Shown one piece after another: positions 1 to 7,740 of a DNA stretch of 39,980 nucleotides. How positions within the stretch are numbered: the stretch's first letter is position 1; each line of letters opens with the position of its first letter. The notes below the pieces were generated by a model. The model made no database searches, was not told the origin of the DNA, and was given only the letters and a program-made list of their open reading frames with translations. The position numbers and the translations under genes are program-made. Source of the DNA: JBASRP01 sp044866075. GTDB taxonomy: Bacteria; Actinomycetota; AC-67. The DNA is taken from contig JBIOTQ010000131.1 of assembly GCA_044866075.1 (NCBI GenBank), positions 1 to 39,980 on the forward strand, read 5' to 3'.

Positions 1-407
1 GGATCGCGGCCGATCTCGGCGACCAGACCCCGTTGTTCGAGCGTGCCCACGACGCCGTCCGAGTCGACACCGCGGATCGCGGCGATCTGCTGCCGCGTGA
101 CCGGCTGCTTGTACGCGACGATCGACAGCGTCTCGAGCGCGGCCTGGGTCAGGCGCGGCGCCTGCACGGAGCGAACGAAACGCTCGACGTACGCCGCGGA
201 ATCGGGATGCGTGTACATCCGCCAACCGCCGGCGACCTCGCGCAGCGCGACCCCCCGGCCTTGCGTCTCGAGGTCCTCGGCGAGGGCCTGCAGTTCCCCC
301 TCGATCCGGTCCTTGGGCTCCTCGGTCACCTGCGCCAGGATCCCGCTGTCGATGGGCTCGTCGCAGACGAAGAGGATCGACTCGAGGATGCGCCGCAGTT
401 CGCTCAT
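1..407 (-). CDS. scpB: Segregation and condensation protein B (partial, 3' end outside window)
   Basis: ScpB is the winged-helix partner of the kleisin ScpA in the bacterial SMC condensin complex that compacts and segregates chromosomes. Reading the minus strand from the ATG at 407 gives a protein starting MSELRRILESILFV, followed by the family's first winged-helix domain and the conserved stretch ETLSIVAYKQPVTRQQIAAIRG, then the GVDSDGVV segment before the sequence runs off at base 1. About 135 residues are visible, against roughly 180-250 in the family. The start codon overlaps the scpA stop (ATGA at 404-407), the translational coupling expected of scpA-scpB pairs. The call is firm; only the C-terminus cannot be judged. 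Confidence 0.95.
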   Translation of the reverse strand, partial: MSELRRILESILFVCDEPIDSGILAQVTEEPKDRIEGELQALAEDLETQGRGVALREVAGGWRMYTHPDSAAYVERFVRSVQAPRLTQAALETLSIVAYKQPVTRQQIAAIRGVDSDGVVGTLEQRGLVAEIGRD

Positions 408-1267
408 TGCTCGTCCTCGCGGTCATGCGCGGGCTCGTCTGCGTGGCCGTCCAGACGGATCTCCTGGTCGAGGACGATCTCCTCGGGCTCTTCCTCGACC
501 CAGGTGCCCTCGTACTCGTCGGTTTTCGCAGTGATTTCGCCACCCGTGTCGCCGAGCCAGCTCACGTCGATCTGGCCGAAGGCGCCGGACTGGACGACGT
601 CGGCCTCCCCCCGCTTGACCAGCTCGAGGACGGCCAGGAAACGCACGATCACGTTCAGGCGGTGCTTGACCCCCACCGTCAGCTGGCGGAACGTCGTCTT
701 CTTGCGCTTCCGCAGCTGCGCCCTCAACTCCTCGACCGCCTCGGCGACGGAGACGCGGATCGGGGCGATATGCGAGACGTCGACGTGGGGCACGGCCTTG
801 GGCGAAAGGGCGCGCAGCGCGATCTCGGCGAACCGCTGCGGTGTGACCCGGGCCATGAGGTCGGGCGCGATCCGCGAGAACTCTTCGCCCGGGCCGGCGG
901 TCCGGCCGACGAACCCTGCGTTGGCGGCGATCAGATCGGCGAGCTTGGCGGAAGCCTCTTTATAGGCCCGGTACTCGAGCAGCCGCGCGATCAAGAGGTC
1001 GCGGTCGCTGACGTCTATCCCGTCGTCGTCGCGGGGCGGTCCCGGCAGGAGCCGTGAGGCCTTCATCTCGATCAGGGTGGCGGCGACGACCAGGAATTCG
1101 GTCGCGACCTCCAGGTCCAGGTCGACCATCTGCTTGAGATGCTCGAGATACTCCTCTGTGATCGCCGCGAGTGAGACCTCGTAGATGTCGAGCTCGCGCT
1201 TCGAAATCAGGTGAAGGAGCAGGTCAAAGGGGCCTTCGAAGACCTCGGTTCGGACCTGATAGGTCAT
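404..1267 (-). CDS. scpA: Segregation and condensation protein A (kleisin)
   Basis: ScpA is the kleisin subunit that bridges the SMC heads and binds ScpB. The 287-residue product starts MTYQVRTEVFEGPFDLLLHL, the hallmark N-terminal ScpA motif that contacts the SMC neck. LISKRELDIYEVSLAAI follows, and the C-terminal winged helix is at about residues 180-250 (FRQLTVGVKHRLNVIVRFLAVLEL). The open frame extends upstream to 1372, but the ATG at 1267 matches the family start. The last about 35 residues are acidic and disordered-looking. It overlaps scpB by 4 bases and follows the M50 peptidase gene. Length is normal for actinobacteria. Confidence 0.96.
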   Translation of the reverse strand: MTYQVRTEVFEGPFDLLLHLISKRELDIYEVSLAAITEEYLEHLKQMVDLDLEVATEFLVVAATLIEMKASRLLPGPPRDDDGIDVSDRDLLIARLLEYRAYKEASAKLADLIAANAGFVGRTAGPGEEFSRIAPDLMARVTPQRFAEIALRALSPKAVPHVDVSHIAPIRVSVAEAVEELRAQLRKRKKTTFRQLTVGVKHRLNVIVRFLAVLELVKRGEADVVQSGAFGQIDVSWLGDTGGEITAKTDEYEGTWVEEEPEEIVLDQEIRLDGHADEPAHDREDEQ

Positions 1268-1316
1268 CGATTGGCCAGTGTAACCGCGGGTCGTGGGCGG
1301 GCCAACGAGCCCGGCC

Positions 1317-1988
1317 CTAGAGCACGACGCGCTCGAGGTTGAGGATCGGCTCGTAGATGGCTCGGGCGGCATTATCGAGAATCGGGCGGAAGATCAGGAA
1401 CAACGCGATCAGGAAGAGGAGCAGGTACTGGCCCCACTGCTCCATCTTCATCGCCGCGGCGGGTGAGAGGAATCGAGCGAGGATCCTCGACCCGTCGAGA
1501 GGGGGGATGGGCAAGATGTTGATCATGAAGAGGAACGTGTTCACGACCGCTATCCAGAAGAGGACCCAGTAGAGGCCTTCCTGGCGGAACAGGTCGGCGT
1601 TCACATTCTGAGGGTCGCCTTGCCGGAAGGCGATCCCTACCAGGGCCACCACGAGCAGATTGAAAGCCGGCCCAGCCACGGCGACCAAAACCGCGTCACG
1701 GCGGGGATTCCGGAGACGGCCCGGATGGATCGTCACCGGTTTCGCGTACCCGAACATGAAGCCGAGGGGTGAGCGGAAAAGGACCGAGACGAGGAAGATG
1801 CCTGGCAAGATCACGGTCCCCAAGGGGTCGGCATGGGCCCTCGGATTGAGGGTGAGGCGTCCCATCATCCGGGGGGTGGGGTCCCCAAGGCTCACCGCAA
1901 CCCGGGCGTGAGCGAGCTCATGCCCGATCATGCCGATGAGGAGTCCGATGCCGAGCCCGAGGAATCCGTACAGGTCGATCCGACTCAT
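1317..1988 (-). CDS. Site-2-protease-type membrane metalloprotease (M50 family)
   Basis: This is a 223-residue multi-pass membrane protein of the M50 (site-2 protease / SpoIVFB-like) zinc metalloprotease group. The zinc-binding HELAH motif is at residues 23-27 inside the first hydrophobic segment. The second signature, N-x3-P-x-PPLDG, is at residues 157-166, with Asp165 the expected third metal ligand. Hydrophobic segments lie near 8-30, 52-72, 98-121, 140-160 and 185-203. There is no PDZ or CBS domain, so it belongs to the short type. The substrate is unknown; relatives cleave transmembrane anti-sigma factors or clear signal-peptide remnants. It sits 49 bases upstream of scpA, in the same direction. 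Confidence 0.9.
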   Translation of the reverse strand: MSRIDLYGFLGLGIGLLIGMIGHELAHARVAVSLGDPTPRMMGRLTLNPRAHADPLGTVILPGIFLVSVLFRSPLGFMFGYAKPVTIHPGRLRNPRRDAVLVAVAGPAFNLLVVALVGIAFRQGDPQNVNADLFRQEGLYWVLFWIAVVNTFLFMINILPIPPLDGSRILARFLSPAAAMKMEQWGQYLLLFLIALFLIFRPILDNAARAIYEPILNLERVVL

Positions 1989-2057
1989 GGCCGATTCATG
2001 GAAGGTTTCACCACTCGAACCTTCGACTCAAGCTGAAGTTGAAGGTTGAGATGATGG

Positions 2058-2333
2058 TCAGTGCCGCCGACCGAGCCGTTCGACGAGGATCGCGGCCGGA
2101 CCGTTGGCGTCGAGGTCGGCGAGGACGTATGAAAGCGCCTCGCGAACGATCCGCCCGCGGTCGGCGGAGATGCCGTGCTCCCTCAACTCGAGACGCGCGC
2201 GCTCGAGGGCCAGGAGCTCGTCACGGTCGCAGTAGAACGTCACCTTCTCCTCGTGACGCTGTCTCCCGCTCCCCGTTTTGGGTACGTGTCTCCTCGTCTC
2301 CTTGTCGATAAATCGCTGAGTCGTCCTGTCCAC
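2058..2333 (-). CDS. Small ribbon-helix-helix-like protein downstream of parA
   Basis: A 91-residue hypothetical protein. Its C-terminal 60 residues contain a short beta strand (KVTFYCDRDELLALE) and two helices ending ADRGRIVREALSYVLADLD, the usual shape of a ribbon-helix-helix DNA-binding fold. I recall similar small proteins beside parA/scpA in other actinobacteria, but cannot name a family. The start is uncertain. I chose the GTG at 2333, which has AGGAA upstream, although it overlaps the parA coding end by 113 bases. A GTG at 2243, directly after GAGGAG, would give about 61 residues and only a 23-base overlap. It could act with ParA or as a local regulator; that is inference. Confidence 0.72.
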   Translation of the reverse strand: MDRTTQRFIDKETRRHVPKTGSGRQRHEEKVTFYCDRDELLALERARLELREHGISADRGRIVREALSYVLADLDANGPAAILVERLGRRH

Positions 2334-3228
2334 TCTCGGACGTTCCTGCAGCTCCTGCGTTTCCCTCGGCGGTGAAGAGGTCTGGGTCGATGGCGGCGGC
2401 GGCGCCTCCACCACCGACGTCGTCCGGAACAGCTCGTCCGCTCCCGGCAGGCTCGCGCGCTTCGTCGACAAGACCCAGCACCTCCTTGGCAAGGGCCCGG
2501 TAGTCCGCAGAGCCCTTGGAATCGGCCGCGTATGAAAGGATCGGTTCGCCGGCGACGGGTGCCTCGGCGAACCGGATGGTGCGTCTGATGATCGTCTTGT
2601 AGAGGTAAGGACCGAACGCATCGCGCACACGCTCGAGCACTTCGCGCCCGTGGAGCGTCCGTCCGTCGTACATCGTCGGGATGATTCCCTCGAGTCTCAC
2701 GTCAGGGTTGAGGCGATCGCGAACCTTCTCGACGGTGTCCATCAGGAGCGCCATGCCGCGAAGAGCGAAGTACTCGCACTCCAGCGGGATCACGACACCG
2801 TCCGAGGCCGTCAAGGCATTGACGGTGAGAAGACCGAGCGACGGTGGGCAGTCGATCAGGACGTAGTCGAAGTTGTGCCGAACCGGCGCCAGCGCGCGCT
2901 TGAGCGCTTGTTCGCGGGCGACCTCGCTGACGAGCACGATCTCCGCCGCCGAAAGATCGATGTTGGACGGCAGGATCTCGAGATTCAGGACCTTGGTGCG
3001 AAGGATCGCCTGCTCTGGATCAACACTCTTGTCGAGGAGCAGGTTGTAGACCGTAACGTCGAGGGACATCGGGTTGATACCGAGACCCACCGACAGCGCG
3101 CCCTGTGGGTCGAAATCCACGAGAAGCACGCGTTTTCCAAGCTCGGCCAGCGCCGCGCCGAGGTTGATCGTCGTCGTCGTCTTGCCGACGCCGCCTTTCT
3201 GGTTGGCGAGGCTGACGATACGCGCCAC
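2221..3228 (-). CDS. parA: ParA/Soj-family chromosome partitioning ATPase
   Basis: A ParA-type Walker ATPase of 335 residues. The deviant Walker A motif KGGVGKTT is at residues 11-18, the switch I region VDFDPQG at about 38-44, and the Walker B-like strand VLIDCPPSLG near residue 125. The catalytic core ends near residue 255; the last about 80 residues are a low-complexity Gly/Ala/Glu tail overlapping the next gene. No parB is adjacent, so this is probably the orphan ParA encoded next to scpA/scpB in actinobacteria (the Rv1708-type gene), not the origin-proximal parA. It starts with GTG at 3228 behind a strong GGGGGAG ribosome site. A 10-bp perfect inverted repeat lies 24-53 bases upstream and may be an operator. 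Confidence 0.92.
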   Translation of the reverse strand: MARIVSLANQKGGVGKTTTTINLGAALAELGKRVLLVDFDPQGALSVGLGINPMSLDVTVYNLLLDKSVDPEQAILRTKVLNLEILPSNIDLSAAEIVLVSEVAREQALKRALAPVRHNFDYVLIDCPPSLGLLTVNALTASDGVVIPLECEYFALRGMALLMDTVEKVRDRLNPDVRLEGIIPTMYDGRTLHGREVLERVRDAFGPYLYKTIIRRTIRFAEAPVAGEPILSYAADSKGSADYRALAKEVLGLVDEAREPAGSGRAVPDDVGGGGAAAAIDPDLFTAEGNAGAAGTSESGQDDSAIYRQGDEETRTQNGERETASRGEGDVLLRP

Positions 3229-3251
3229 CAGGCTCCCCCCTCAATTTATCG

Positions 3252-3281
3252 ACAAGACGACGTAGCGATGTGTCGTCTTGT
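3252..3281. promoter_or_regulatory. Inverted repeat upstream of parA, candidate operator
   Basis: ACAAGACGAC at 3252-3261 and its exact reverse complement GTCGTCTTGT at 3272-3281 are separated by 10 bases. The centres of the arms are about two helical turns apart, as expected for a dimeric regulator on one face of DNA. No T-run follows on either strand, so it does not look like a terminator. It could be autoregulatory for parA or serve the small RHH-like protein. It does not match the classic parS sequence. Function is inferred. Confidence 0.5.
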
Positions 3282-3439
3282 AGAGAGCGCGACTCTACAC
3301 AAGTCGCAAAGAGAACTTCAAGTCCGCAGAATGAAGATTCATCGGAAAGAAACCGAGTCCTGCGAGTTCAAAGATTTAGAACAGAGGTTCGCGTATCGCG
3401 ATCACTTTCGACCGAGCCAGAGTGAGCCCGTTCCCGCAA

Positions 3440-3481
3440 CGAGAAAGAAAATCGAGGGCCGGCGCGTCGGCCGGCCCTCGA
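3440..3481 (-). terminator. Rho-independent terminator after the DksA/TraR gene
   Basis: Arms at 3452-3463 and 3470-3481 form a perfect 12-bp GC-rich stem (TCGAGGGCCGGC with its complement) around a 6-base loop. On the minus strand it is followed directly by TTTTCTTTC. It lies 17 bases past the DksA/TraR stop codon, so it should end the ald-xerD-dksA side of the cluster and separate it from parA. Confidence 0.88.
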
Positions 3482-3497
3482 TAGAAACCCTCAACCT

Positions 3498-3851
3498 CTA
3501 CCCAGACTCTTTCTGCTTGCACTTCATGTCGAGCCTCGCGTAGGGAATCGCTTCCAGGCGTTCGGGGGCGATGGGGTCGCCGCAGCGCTCGCACACGCCG
3601 TAGGTGCCCTTCTCGATCTTGGTGAGAGCCAGGTCGATGTCGTGAAGGTTTTCACGAAGGCGTTCGATCACGGCCAGGACCTTGTTCCGCTCGGCCGTGG
3701 ACTGGGCGCTGTCGGCGAAACCGAAGTCGAAGTCGAGCCCCTCGAGCGAGTCGGCGTCCGGGTCGGCTCCCATGTCCATCAGCTGACGGCGGAGCGCCTC
3801 CTTCTGCTCGTCCAGGAGCTCGCGATACTTGGTCATCTCGGCTGCCTCCAT
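3498..3851 (-). CDS. DksA/TraR-family RNA polymerase-binding protein with an altered zinc finger
   Basis: A 117-residue member of the DksA/TraR zinc-finger family, whose members bind in the RNA polymerase secondary channel and adjust initiation. Residues 1-80 form the expected helical coiled coil, with an acidic segment DFDFGFADSAQ. The C-terminal finger has the first pair CERC, but the second pair is reduced to one cysteine: the position normally Cys reads Asp in RLDMKC. Only three zinc ligands of the usual four are therefore visible. Full DksA is about 150 residues, so this is the short actinobacterial TraR-like form. The finger may still fold, as some family members lack cysteines. It follows xerD by 9 bases and ends in a strong terminator. 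Confidence 0.88.
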   Translation of the reverse strand: MEAAEMTKYRELLDEQKEALRRQLMDMGADPDADSLEGLDFDFGFADSAQSTAERNKVLAVIERLRENLHDIDLALTKIEKGTYGVCERCGDPIAPERLEAIPYARLDMKCKQKESG

Positions 3852-3860
3852 GCTGCCCTC

Positions 3861-4859
3861 CTACGCTCTCCGCGCGCGGGCACGTTTCGCGCGGGGGTGT
3901 GCGGATTCATAGACCTCTCGGAGCCGTTCCCGGCTCACGAGCGTGTAGACCTGAGTGGTCGAGACGCTCGCGTGGCCGAGCAGCTCTTGGACCTCCCTGA
4001 TCCCCGCTCCGCGATCGAGCAAGTGAGTCGCGAACGAGTGGCGGAGCGTGTGCGGAGAGATCCGTCTCTTGATGTTCGCTCGAGCGGCGTATTTCTTCAG
4101 TAGTTTCCAGCAGCCCTGACGGGTGAGCCTCGTCCCCCGGGCGTTCAGGAACGCGGCCGCGCCCGACACCGGTCGGGCGAGCTCGGGCCGGGCCTGCTTC
4201 AGATAGCGGGTGAGGGCCTCGAGGCTCGCCGTGCCGAACGGGACGATCCGTTCCTTCGATCCTTTCCCCAGGCATCGGACCGACCGTTCGTCGAGATCGA
4301 TGTCGTCGACGTCCAAAGCGGTGAGTTCCGAGATCCGCAGCCCCGCGTCGTAGAGGAGGCCGAGGATGGCTCCGTCGCGCGCCGCGATGACCCCGTCCTG
4401 GGGCACGGCCGCGATCAAACGCTCGACCTCGTCGAGCGCGAGGGCCTTCGGCAGCGAACGGGGAACGCGAGGAGACCCCACTGGTTCGGCGGGATCGGCC
4501 TTGGCCACCCCCTCGCGAACGAGGAACCTGTGGAAGCCCCTGATCGCTGCGAGGACCCGGGCCACCGTCGCCGCCGAATAGCGCTTGCCGGGCGCGTATT
4601 CGCTCTCCTTGAGCGTGGCGAGGAACTCCGCGACATCTCGCTCCCCCACCTTCGCGGCGTCCGCTATCCCCCGCTCCGTAAGGAAAGCAAGATAGAGACG
4701 CAGATCCCGGCGGTAGGCGGCGGTGGTGTTGGGCGCCACGCCGCGCTCGACCGCGAGGTGGTCGAGGAAACGCTCCATGTGCCGCGCGAGGCCCGGGGCG
4801 ATCCGGGGCTCCTCAGGGCGACTCGGTTCGGCTGCGGCGGTCGTCATGGCATCACTCAT
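3861..4859 (-). CDS. xerD: XerD-type tyrosine recombinase
   Basis: Site-specific tyrosine recombinase, 332 residues, resolving chromosome dimers at dif with XerC. The N-terminal SAM-like DNA-binding domain covers about residues 22-115 (HLAVERGVAPNTTAAYRRDL). The catalytic domain shows the complete set: Arg175 in DAGLRISEL, Lys199 in GKGSKER, His270 and Arg273 in HTLRHSFATH, His296 in LLGHASVSTTQ, and nucleophile Tyr305. About 20 disordered residues precede the usual XerD start; a Met at residue 28 is also possible. It has the genomic position of the Rv1701-type recombinase near pyrG, so it is a housekeeping Xer protein and not a phage integrase. No dif site was seen nearby. Confidence 0.93.
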   Translation of the reverse strand: MSDAMTTAAAEPSRPEEPRIAPGLARHMERFLDHLAVERGVAPNTTAAYRRDLRLYLAFLTERGIADAAKVGERDVAEFLATLKESEYAPGKRYSAATVARVLAAIRGFHRFLVREGVAKADPAEPVGSPRVPRSLPKALALDEVERLIAAVPQDGVIAARDGAILGLLYDAGLRISELTALDVDDIDLDERSVRCLGKGSKERIVPFGTASLEALTRYLKQARPELARPVSGAAAFLNARGTRLTRQGCWKLLKKYAARANIKRRISPHTLRHSFATHLLDRGAGIREVQELLGHASVSTTQVYTLVSRERLREVYESAHPRAKRARARRA

Positions 4860-4895
4860 CGCGTCGTTGGGGTCGAGCGGCTCCCGAGGGCCGCT

Positions 4896-6020
4896 CTAGG
4901 ACTCGAGGGGCACGAGAGCAGAGAGCGACGTGGATTCCAGCCTGTGCGCCTGCGCGACGGGCTGGTTCGTCACTCGTCCCTCGTGCACGTTCACTCCCTT
5001 TGCAAGCGCCGGGTCCTCGCGAACCGCCGCGACCAGGCCCTTACGGGCGAGCTCCACCGCGTACGGCAGTGTGGCGTTCGTGAGGGCGTAGGTCGACGTG
5101 TGCGGCACAGCGCCCGGCATGTTTCCGACGCAGTAGTGTACCACGCCGTGGGTTACATAAGTCGGGTGGGTATGCGTCGTGACGTGGCTCGTTTCGGCGC
5201 ATCCGCCCTGGTCGATCGAGATGTCGACGAAGACCGAGCCGGGCCGCATCGTCTCCATCATCGCGGCCGTGATCAGCTTCGGCGCGAGCGCGCCGGGGAC
5301 CAGAACCGCGCCGATGACGACGTCCGCTTTCGCGACCTGCTCCTCGATCACGAGCGTCGCCGACGAGAGCGTGAGGATCCGGCCTTTGTGGATGTGGTCC
5401 ACGTAGCGGAGCCGTTCGACGTTCTTGTCGATCAGGACGACTTCGGCCTCCATGCCCTGCGCGATCCAGGCCGCGTTTGCGCCGGCCATCCCCGCGCCGA
5501 TCACGCACACGCGCGCCGGATGCACGCCGGAGACGCCCGACATTAAGACCCCGCTTCCCCCGGCCGCGCGCTCGAGGAAATGCGCGGAGACGTGCGGCGC
5601 CATCCGGCCGGCGATCTCCGACATCGGCGCGAGCAACGGTAAACGGCCGTCCGCCGATTCGACGGTCTCGTACGCGATCGCCGTCGTTTTCGCGTTGATC
5701 AGAACCTCGGTCACATCGCGATGCGCGGCGAGATGGAGGTACGTGAACAGGATCTGGCCGGGGCGCAGCATCGGGAACTCGCTCGCAAGAGGCTCCTTCA
5801 CCTTGAGCACGAGCTCCGCGTCGCCCCACACGTCCTCCGCCGCGCGGACGAGCTTCGCACCGGCGCGCTCGAACGCCACATCGGGGATCGAGGAGCCGGC
5901 GCCGGCGTCGCGCTCGATCAGGACCTCGTGGCCTTCGGCGGTCAGTTCGCGGACGCCGACCGGCGTGATGGCGACGCGGTACTCGGACTCCATCAGCTCG
6001 CGCGGCACGCCGACGATCAT
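4896..6020 (-). CDS. ald: Alanine dehydrogenase
   Basis: NAD-dependent L-alanine dehydrogenase (L-alanine + NAD + water to pyruvate, ammonia and NADH), 374 residues against the usual 371. The active-site residues known from the M. tuberculosis enzyme are at the same positions: Arg15, Lys75 in LKVKEP and His96 in LFTYLH. The Rossmann motif VCVIGAGMAGANAA is at about residues 170-183, and the conserved DISIDQGGCAETS stretch is near residue 270. It lies between pyrG and xerD on the same strand with short gaps (about 39 bases each side), so it is probably in one transcript. It may supply D-alanine precursors or allow alanine catabolism. Confidence 0.97.
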   Translation of the reverse strand: MIVGVPRELMESEYRVAITPVGVRELTAEGHEVLIERDAGAGSSIPDVAFERAGAKLVRAAEDVWGDAELVLKVKEPLASEFPMLRPGQILFTYLHLAAHRDVTEVLINAKTTAIAYETVESADGRLPLLAPMSEIAGRMAPHVSAHFLERAAGGSGVLMSGVSGVHPARVCVIGAGMAGANAAWIAQGMEAEVVLIDKNVERLRYVDHIHKGRILTLSSATLVIEEQVAKADVVIGAVLVPGALAPKLITAAMMETMRPGSVFVDISIDQGGCAETSHVTTHTHPTYVTHGVVHYCVGNMPGAVPHTSTYALTNATLPYAVELARKGLVAAVREDPALAKGVNVHEGRVTNQPVAQAHRLESTSLSALVPLES

Positions 6021-6059
6021 CGCCTCGCCAGGGTAGCCGAGTGGTGCGGGTTGGGCGTT

Positions 6060-7694
6060 CTACGCGGAGGTGGACGTTGCCGTTTGCGTCGTCGTTCGCG
6101 TGCTTTCTGCACGCTCCAGGGCGGCCCCGACGAAGCCGCGGAAGAGCGGGTGCGGGCGCGTGGGGCGGCTCTTGAACTCGGGGTGGAACTGGGTCGCGAG
6201 GAAGAACGGGTGCGAGGGGATCTCGATGATCTCGACCAGCCGGCCCTCGATCGTCGTCCCCGAGAACCGCATGCCGTTCTCCTCCATCACACGGCGGTAG
6301 CGATTGTTGACCTCGTAGCGATGGCGGTGGCGCTCGAGCACGACCGACTCGCCGTACAACTGATGCGCCGTCGAGCCGGGTTCGAGCTTGCACGCCCACA
6401 CGCCGAGGCGCATCGTGCCGCCCTTGTTGAGGATGTCCTTCTGGTCGGGCATCAGGTCGATGACGGGGTGCGGCGTCGTCGCCTCGAACTCCGACGAGTT
6501 CGCGTCGGTGAGCCCGCACGCGTCGCGCGCGAACTCGATCACCGCGCACTGGAGACCGAGGCACAGCCCCAGGAACGGGATGTTCTGCTCGCGCGCGTAA
6601 CGGATCGCCGCAACCTTGCCCTCGATGCCGCGCACGCCGAAGCCGCCGGGAACCAAGATGCCGTCGAGGGTCGCGAGCACGTCGTGGTTCTCGGTGAGAT
6701 CGTCGGACGCGATCCACACGATCTCGACCTTGGCGTCGTGCGCGATGCCGCCGTGCTTCACGGCTTCGACGACCGACAGATACGAGTCGCCGAGCGTCAC
6801 GTACTTGCCCACGAGGCCGATGCGCACGGTGCGCTGCGCCTTCGACATGCGGCGCACCAGCGCCTGCCACTCCGTGAGATTCGGCTCCGCCGCCTCGACG
6901 CCGAGGTGTTTCACGACGTAGGAGTCGAGCCCTTCCGCGTGGAGGACGAGTGGGATCTCGTAGATGTTCGCCGCGTCGAGCGCGCTGACGACGCCCTCGA
7001 CGTCGACGTCGCAGAGCAACGAGATCTTTTTCTTGAGCGACTGACCCAGCGGCCGGTCGCTGCGGCACACGATCGCGTCGGGCTGGATACCGATCGAGCG
7101 CAGCTCGGCGACCGAGTGTTGGGTCGGCTTGGTCTTCAGCTCGCCCGAGGGCCCGATGTACGGGACCAGGGAAACGTGCAGGTAGAAGACGTTGTCGCGG
7201 CCGACGTCGTGGCGCATCTGGCGGATCGCTTCGAGGAACGGCAGGGACTCGATGTCGCCGACCGTGCCGCCGACCTCGGTGATCACGATGTCGACGTCGT
7301 CGGTGGCGACGCGCCGGATCCGGCTCTTGATCTCCTCGGTGATGTGCGGGATCACCTGGACCGTCGCGCCGAGGTAGTCGCCGCGCCGCTCGCGCGCGAT
7401 CACGGTGGAGTACACGCTGCCGGTTGTGACGTTGGAGTCGCGCGAGAGGTTCTCGTCGAGGAAGCGCTCGTAGTGACCGATGTCGAGATCGGTCTCCGCG
7501 CCGTCGTCGGTGACGAACACCTCGCCGTGCTGGAACGGATTCATCGTGCCGGGATCGACGTTGATGTACGGATCCAGCTTCTGCATCACGACGCGCAGGC
7601 CGCGCGAACGGAGGAGTCTGCCGAGGGATGAAGCGGTGAGGCCCTTGCCGAGACTGGAACTGACGCCGCCGGTTACGAAGATGTGTTTGGCCAA
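6060..7694 (-). CDS. pyrG: CTP synthase
   Basis: CTP synthase makes CTP from UTP, ATP and glutamine. The 544-residue product has the N-terminal synthetase domain (GGVSSSLGKGL P-loop at about 9-19; DPGTMNPFQHGEVFVTDDG) and a C-terminal class I glutaminase domain. The latter has the nucleophile Cys in GLCLGLQ and the His/Glu pair in FHPEF. The start is TTG at 7694, with GGGAG six bases upstream. That ribosome site is part of the 3' arm of a hairpin, and its T-run merges into the start codon, suggesting control by attenuation or by hiding the ribosome site. The C-terminal about 20 residues are Thr/Ser-rich and dispensable-looking. Confidence 0.98.
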   Translation of the reverse strand: MAKHIFVTGGVSSSLGKGLTASSLGRLLRSRGLRVVMQKLDPYINVDPGTMNPFQHGEVFVTDDGAETDLDIGHYERFLDENLSRDSNVTTGSVYSTVIARERRGDYLGATVQVIPHITEEIKSRIRRVATDDVDIVITEVGGTVGDIESLPFLEAIRQMRHDVGRDNVFYLHVSLVPYIGPSGELKTKPTQHSVAELRSIGIQPDAIVCRSDRPLGQSLKKKISLLCDVDVEGVVSALDAANIYEIPLVLHAEGLDSYVVKHLGVEAAEPNLTEWQALVRRMSKAQRTVRIGLVGKYVTLGDSYLSVVEAVKHGGIAHDAKVEIVWIASDDLTENHDVLATLDGILVPGGFGVRGIEGKVAAIRYAREQNIPFLGLCLGLQCAVIEFARDACGLTDANSSEFEATTPHPVIDLMPDQKDILNKGGTMRLGVWACKLEPGSTAHQLYGESVVLERHRHRYEVNNRYRRVMEENGMRFSGTTIEGRLVEIIEIPSHPFFLATQFHPEFKSRPTRPHPLFRGFVGAALERAESTRTTTQTATSTSA

Positions 7695-7737
7695 AAAAAA
7701 CTCCCGAGACCGGGTCTCTGGGCGTTTCGGTCTCGGG
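7693..7737 (-). promoter_or_regulatory. Hairpin plus T8 abutting the pyrG start (attenuator or upstream terminator)
   Basis: On the minus strand the arms CCCGAGACC (7737-7729) and GGTCTCGGG (7711-7703) form a 9-bp perfect stem. It is followed by AG and a run of eight T whose last base is the first base of the pyrG TTG start codon. The GGGAG ribosome site sits in the descending arm. As drawn this is a canonical intrinsic terminator 4 bases after the stop of the preceding gene (7741), but it also lies in the pyrG leader. Gram-positive pyrG genes are known to be controlled by leader terminators, so a CTP-responsive attenuator is plausible. I saw no obvious GGG initiation site. Confidence 0.75.
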
Positions 7738-7740
7738 GCC

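Noticed and set aside
3861..4859. Tyrosine recombinase as a sign of a prophage or integrative element
   Set aside because: It sits in a conserved housekeeping block, has XerD layout, and there are no att-like repeats, phage genes or tRNA next to it.
5721..7631. 636-residue plus-strand reading frame opposite pyrG
   Set aside because: It is the antisense shadow of the CTP synthase gene in high-GC DNA; the product is Arg/Asp/Leu-rich with no domain, and pyrG is certain.
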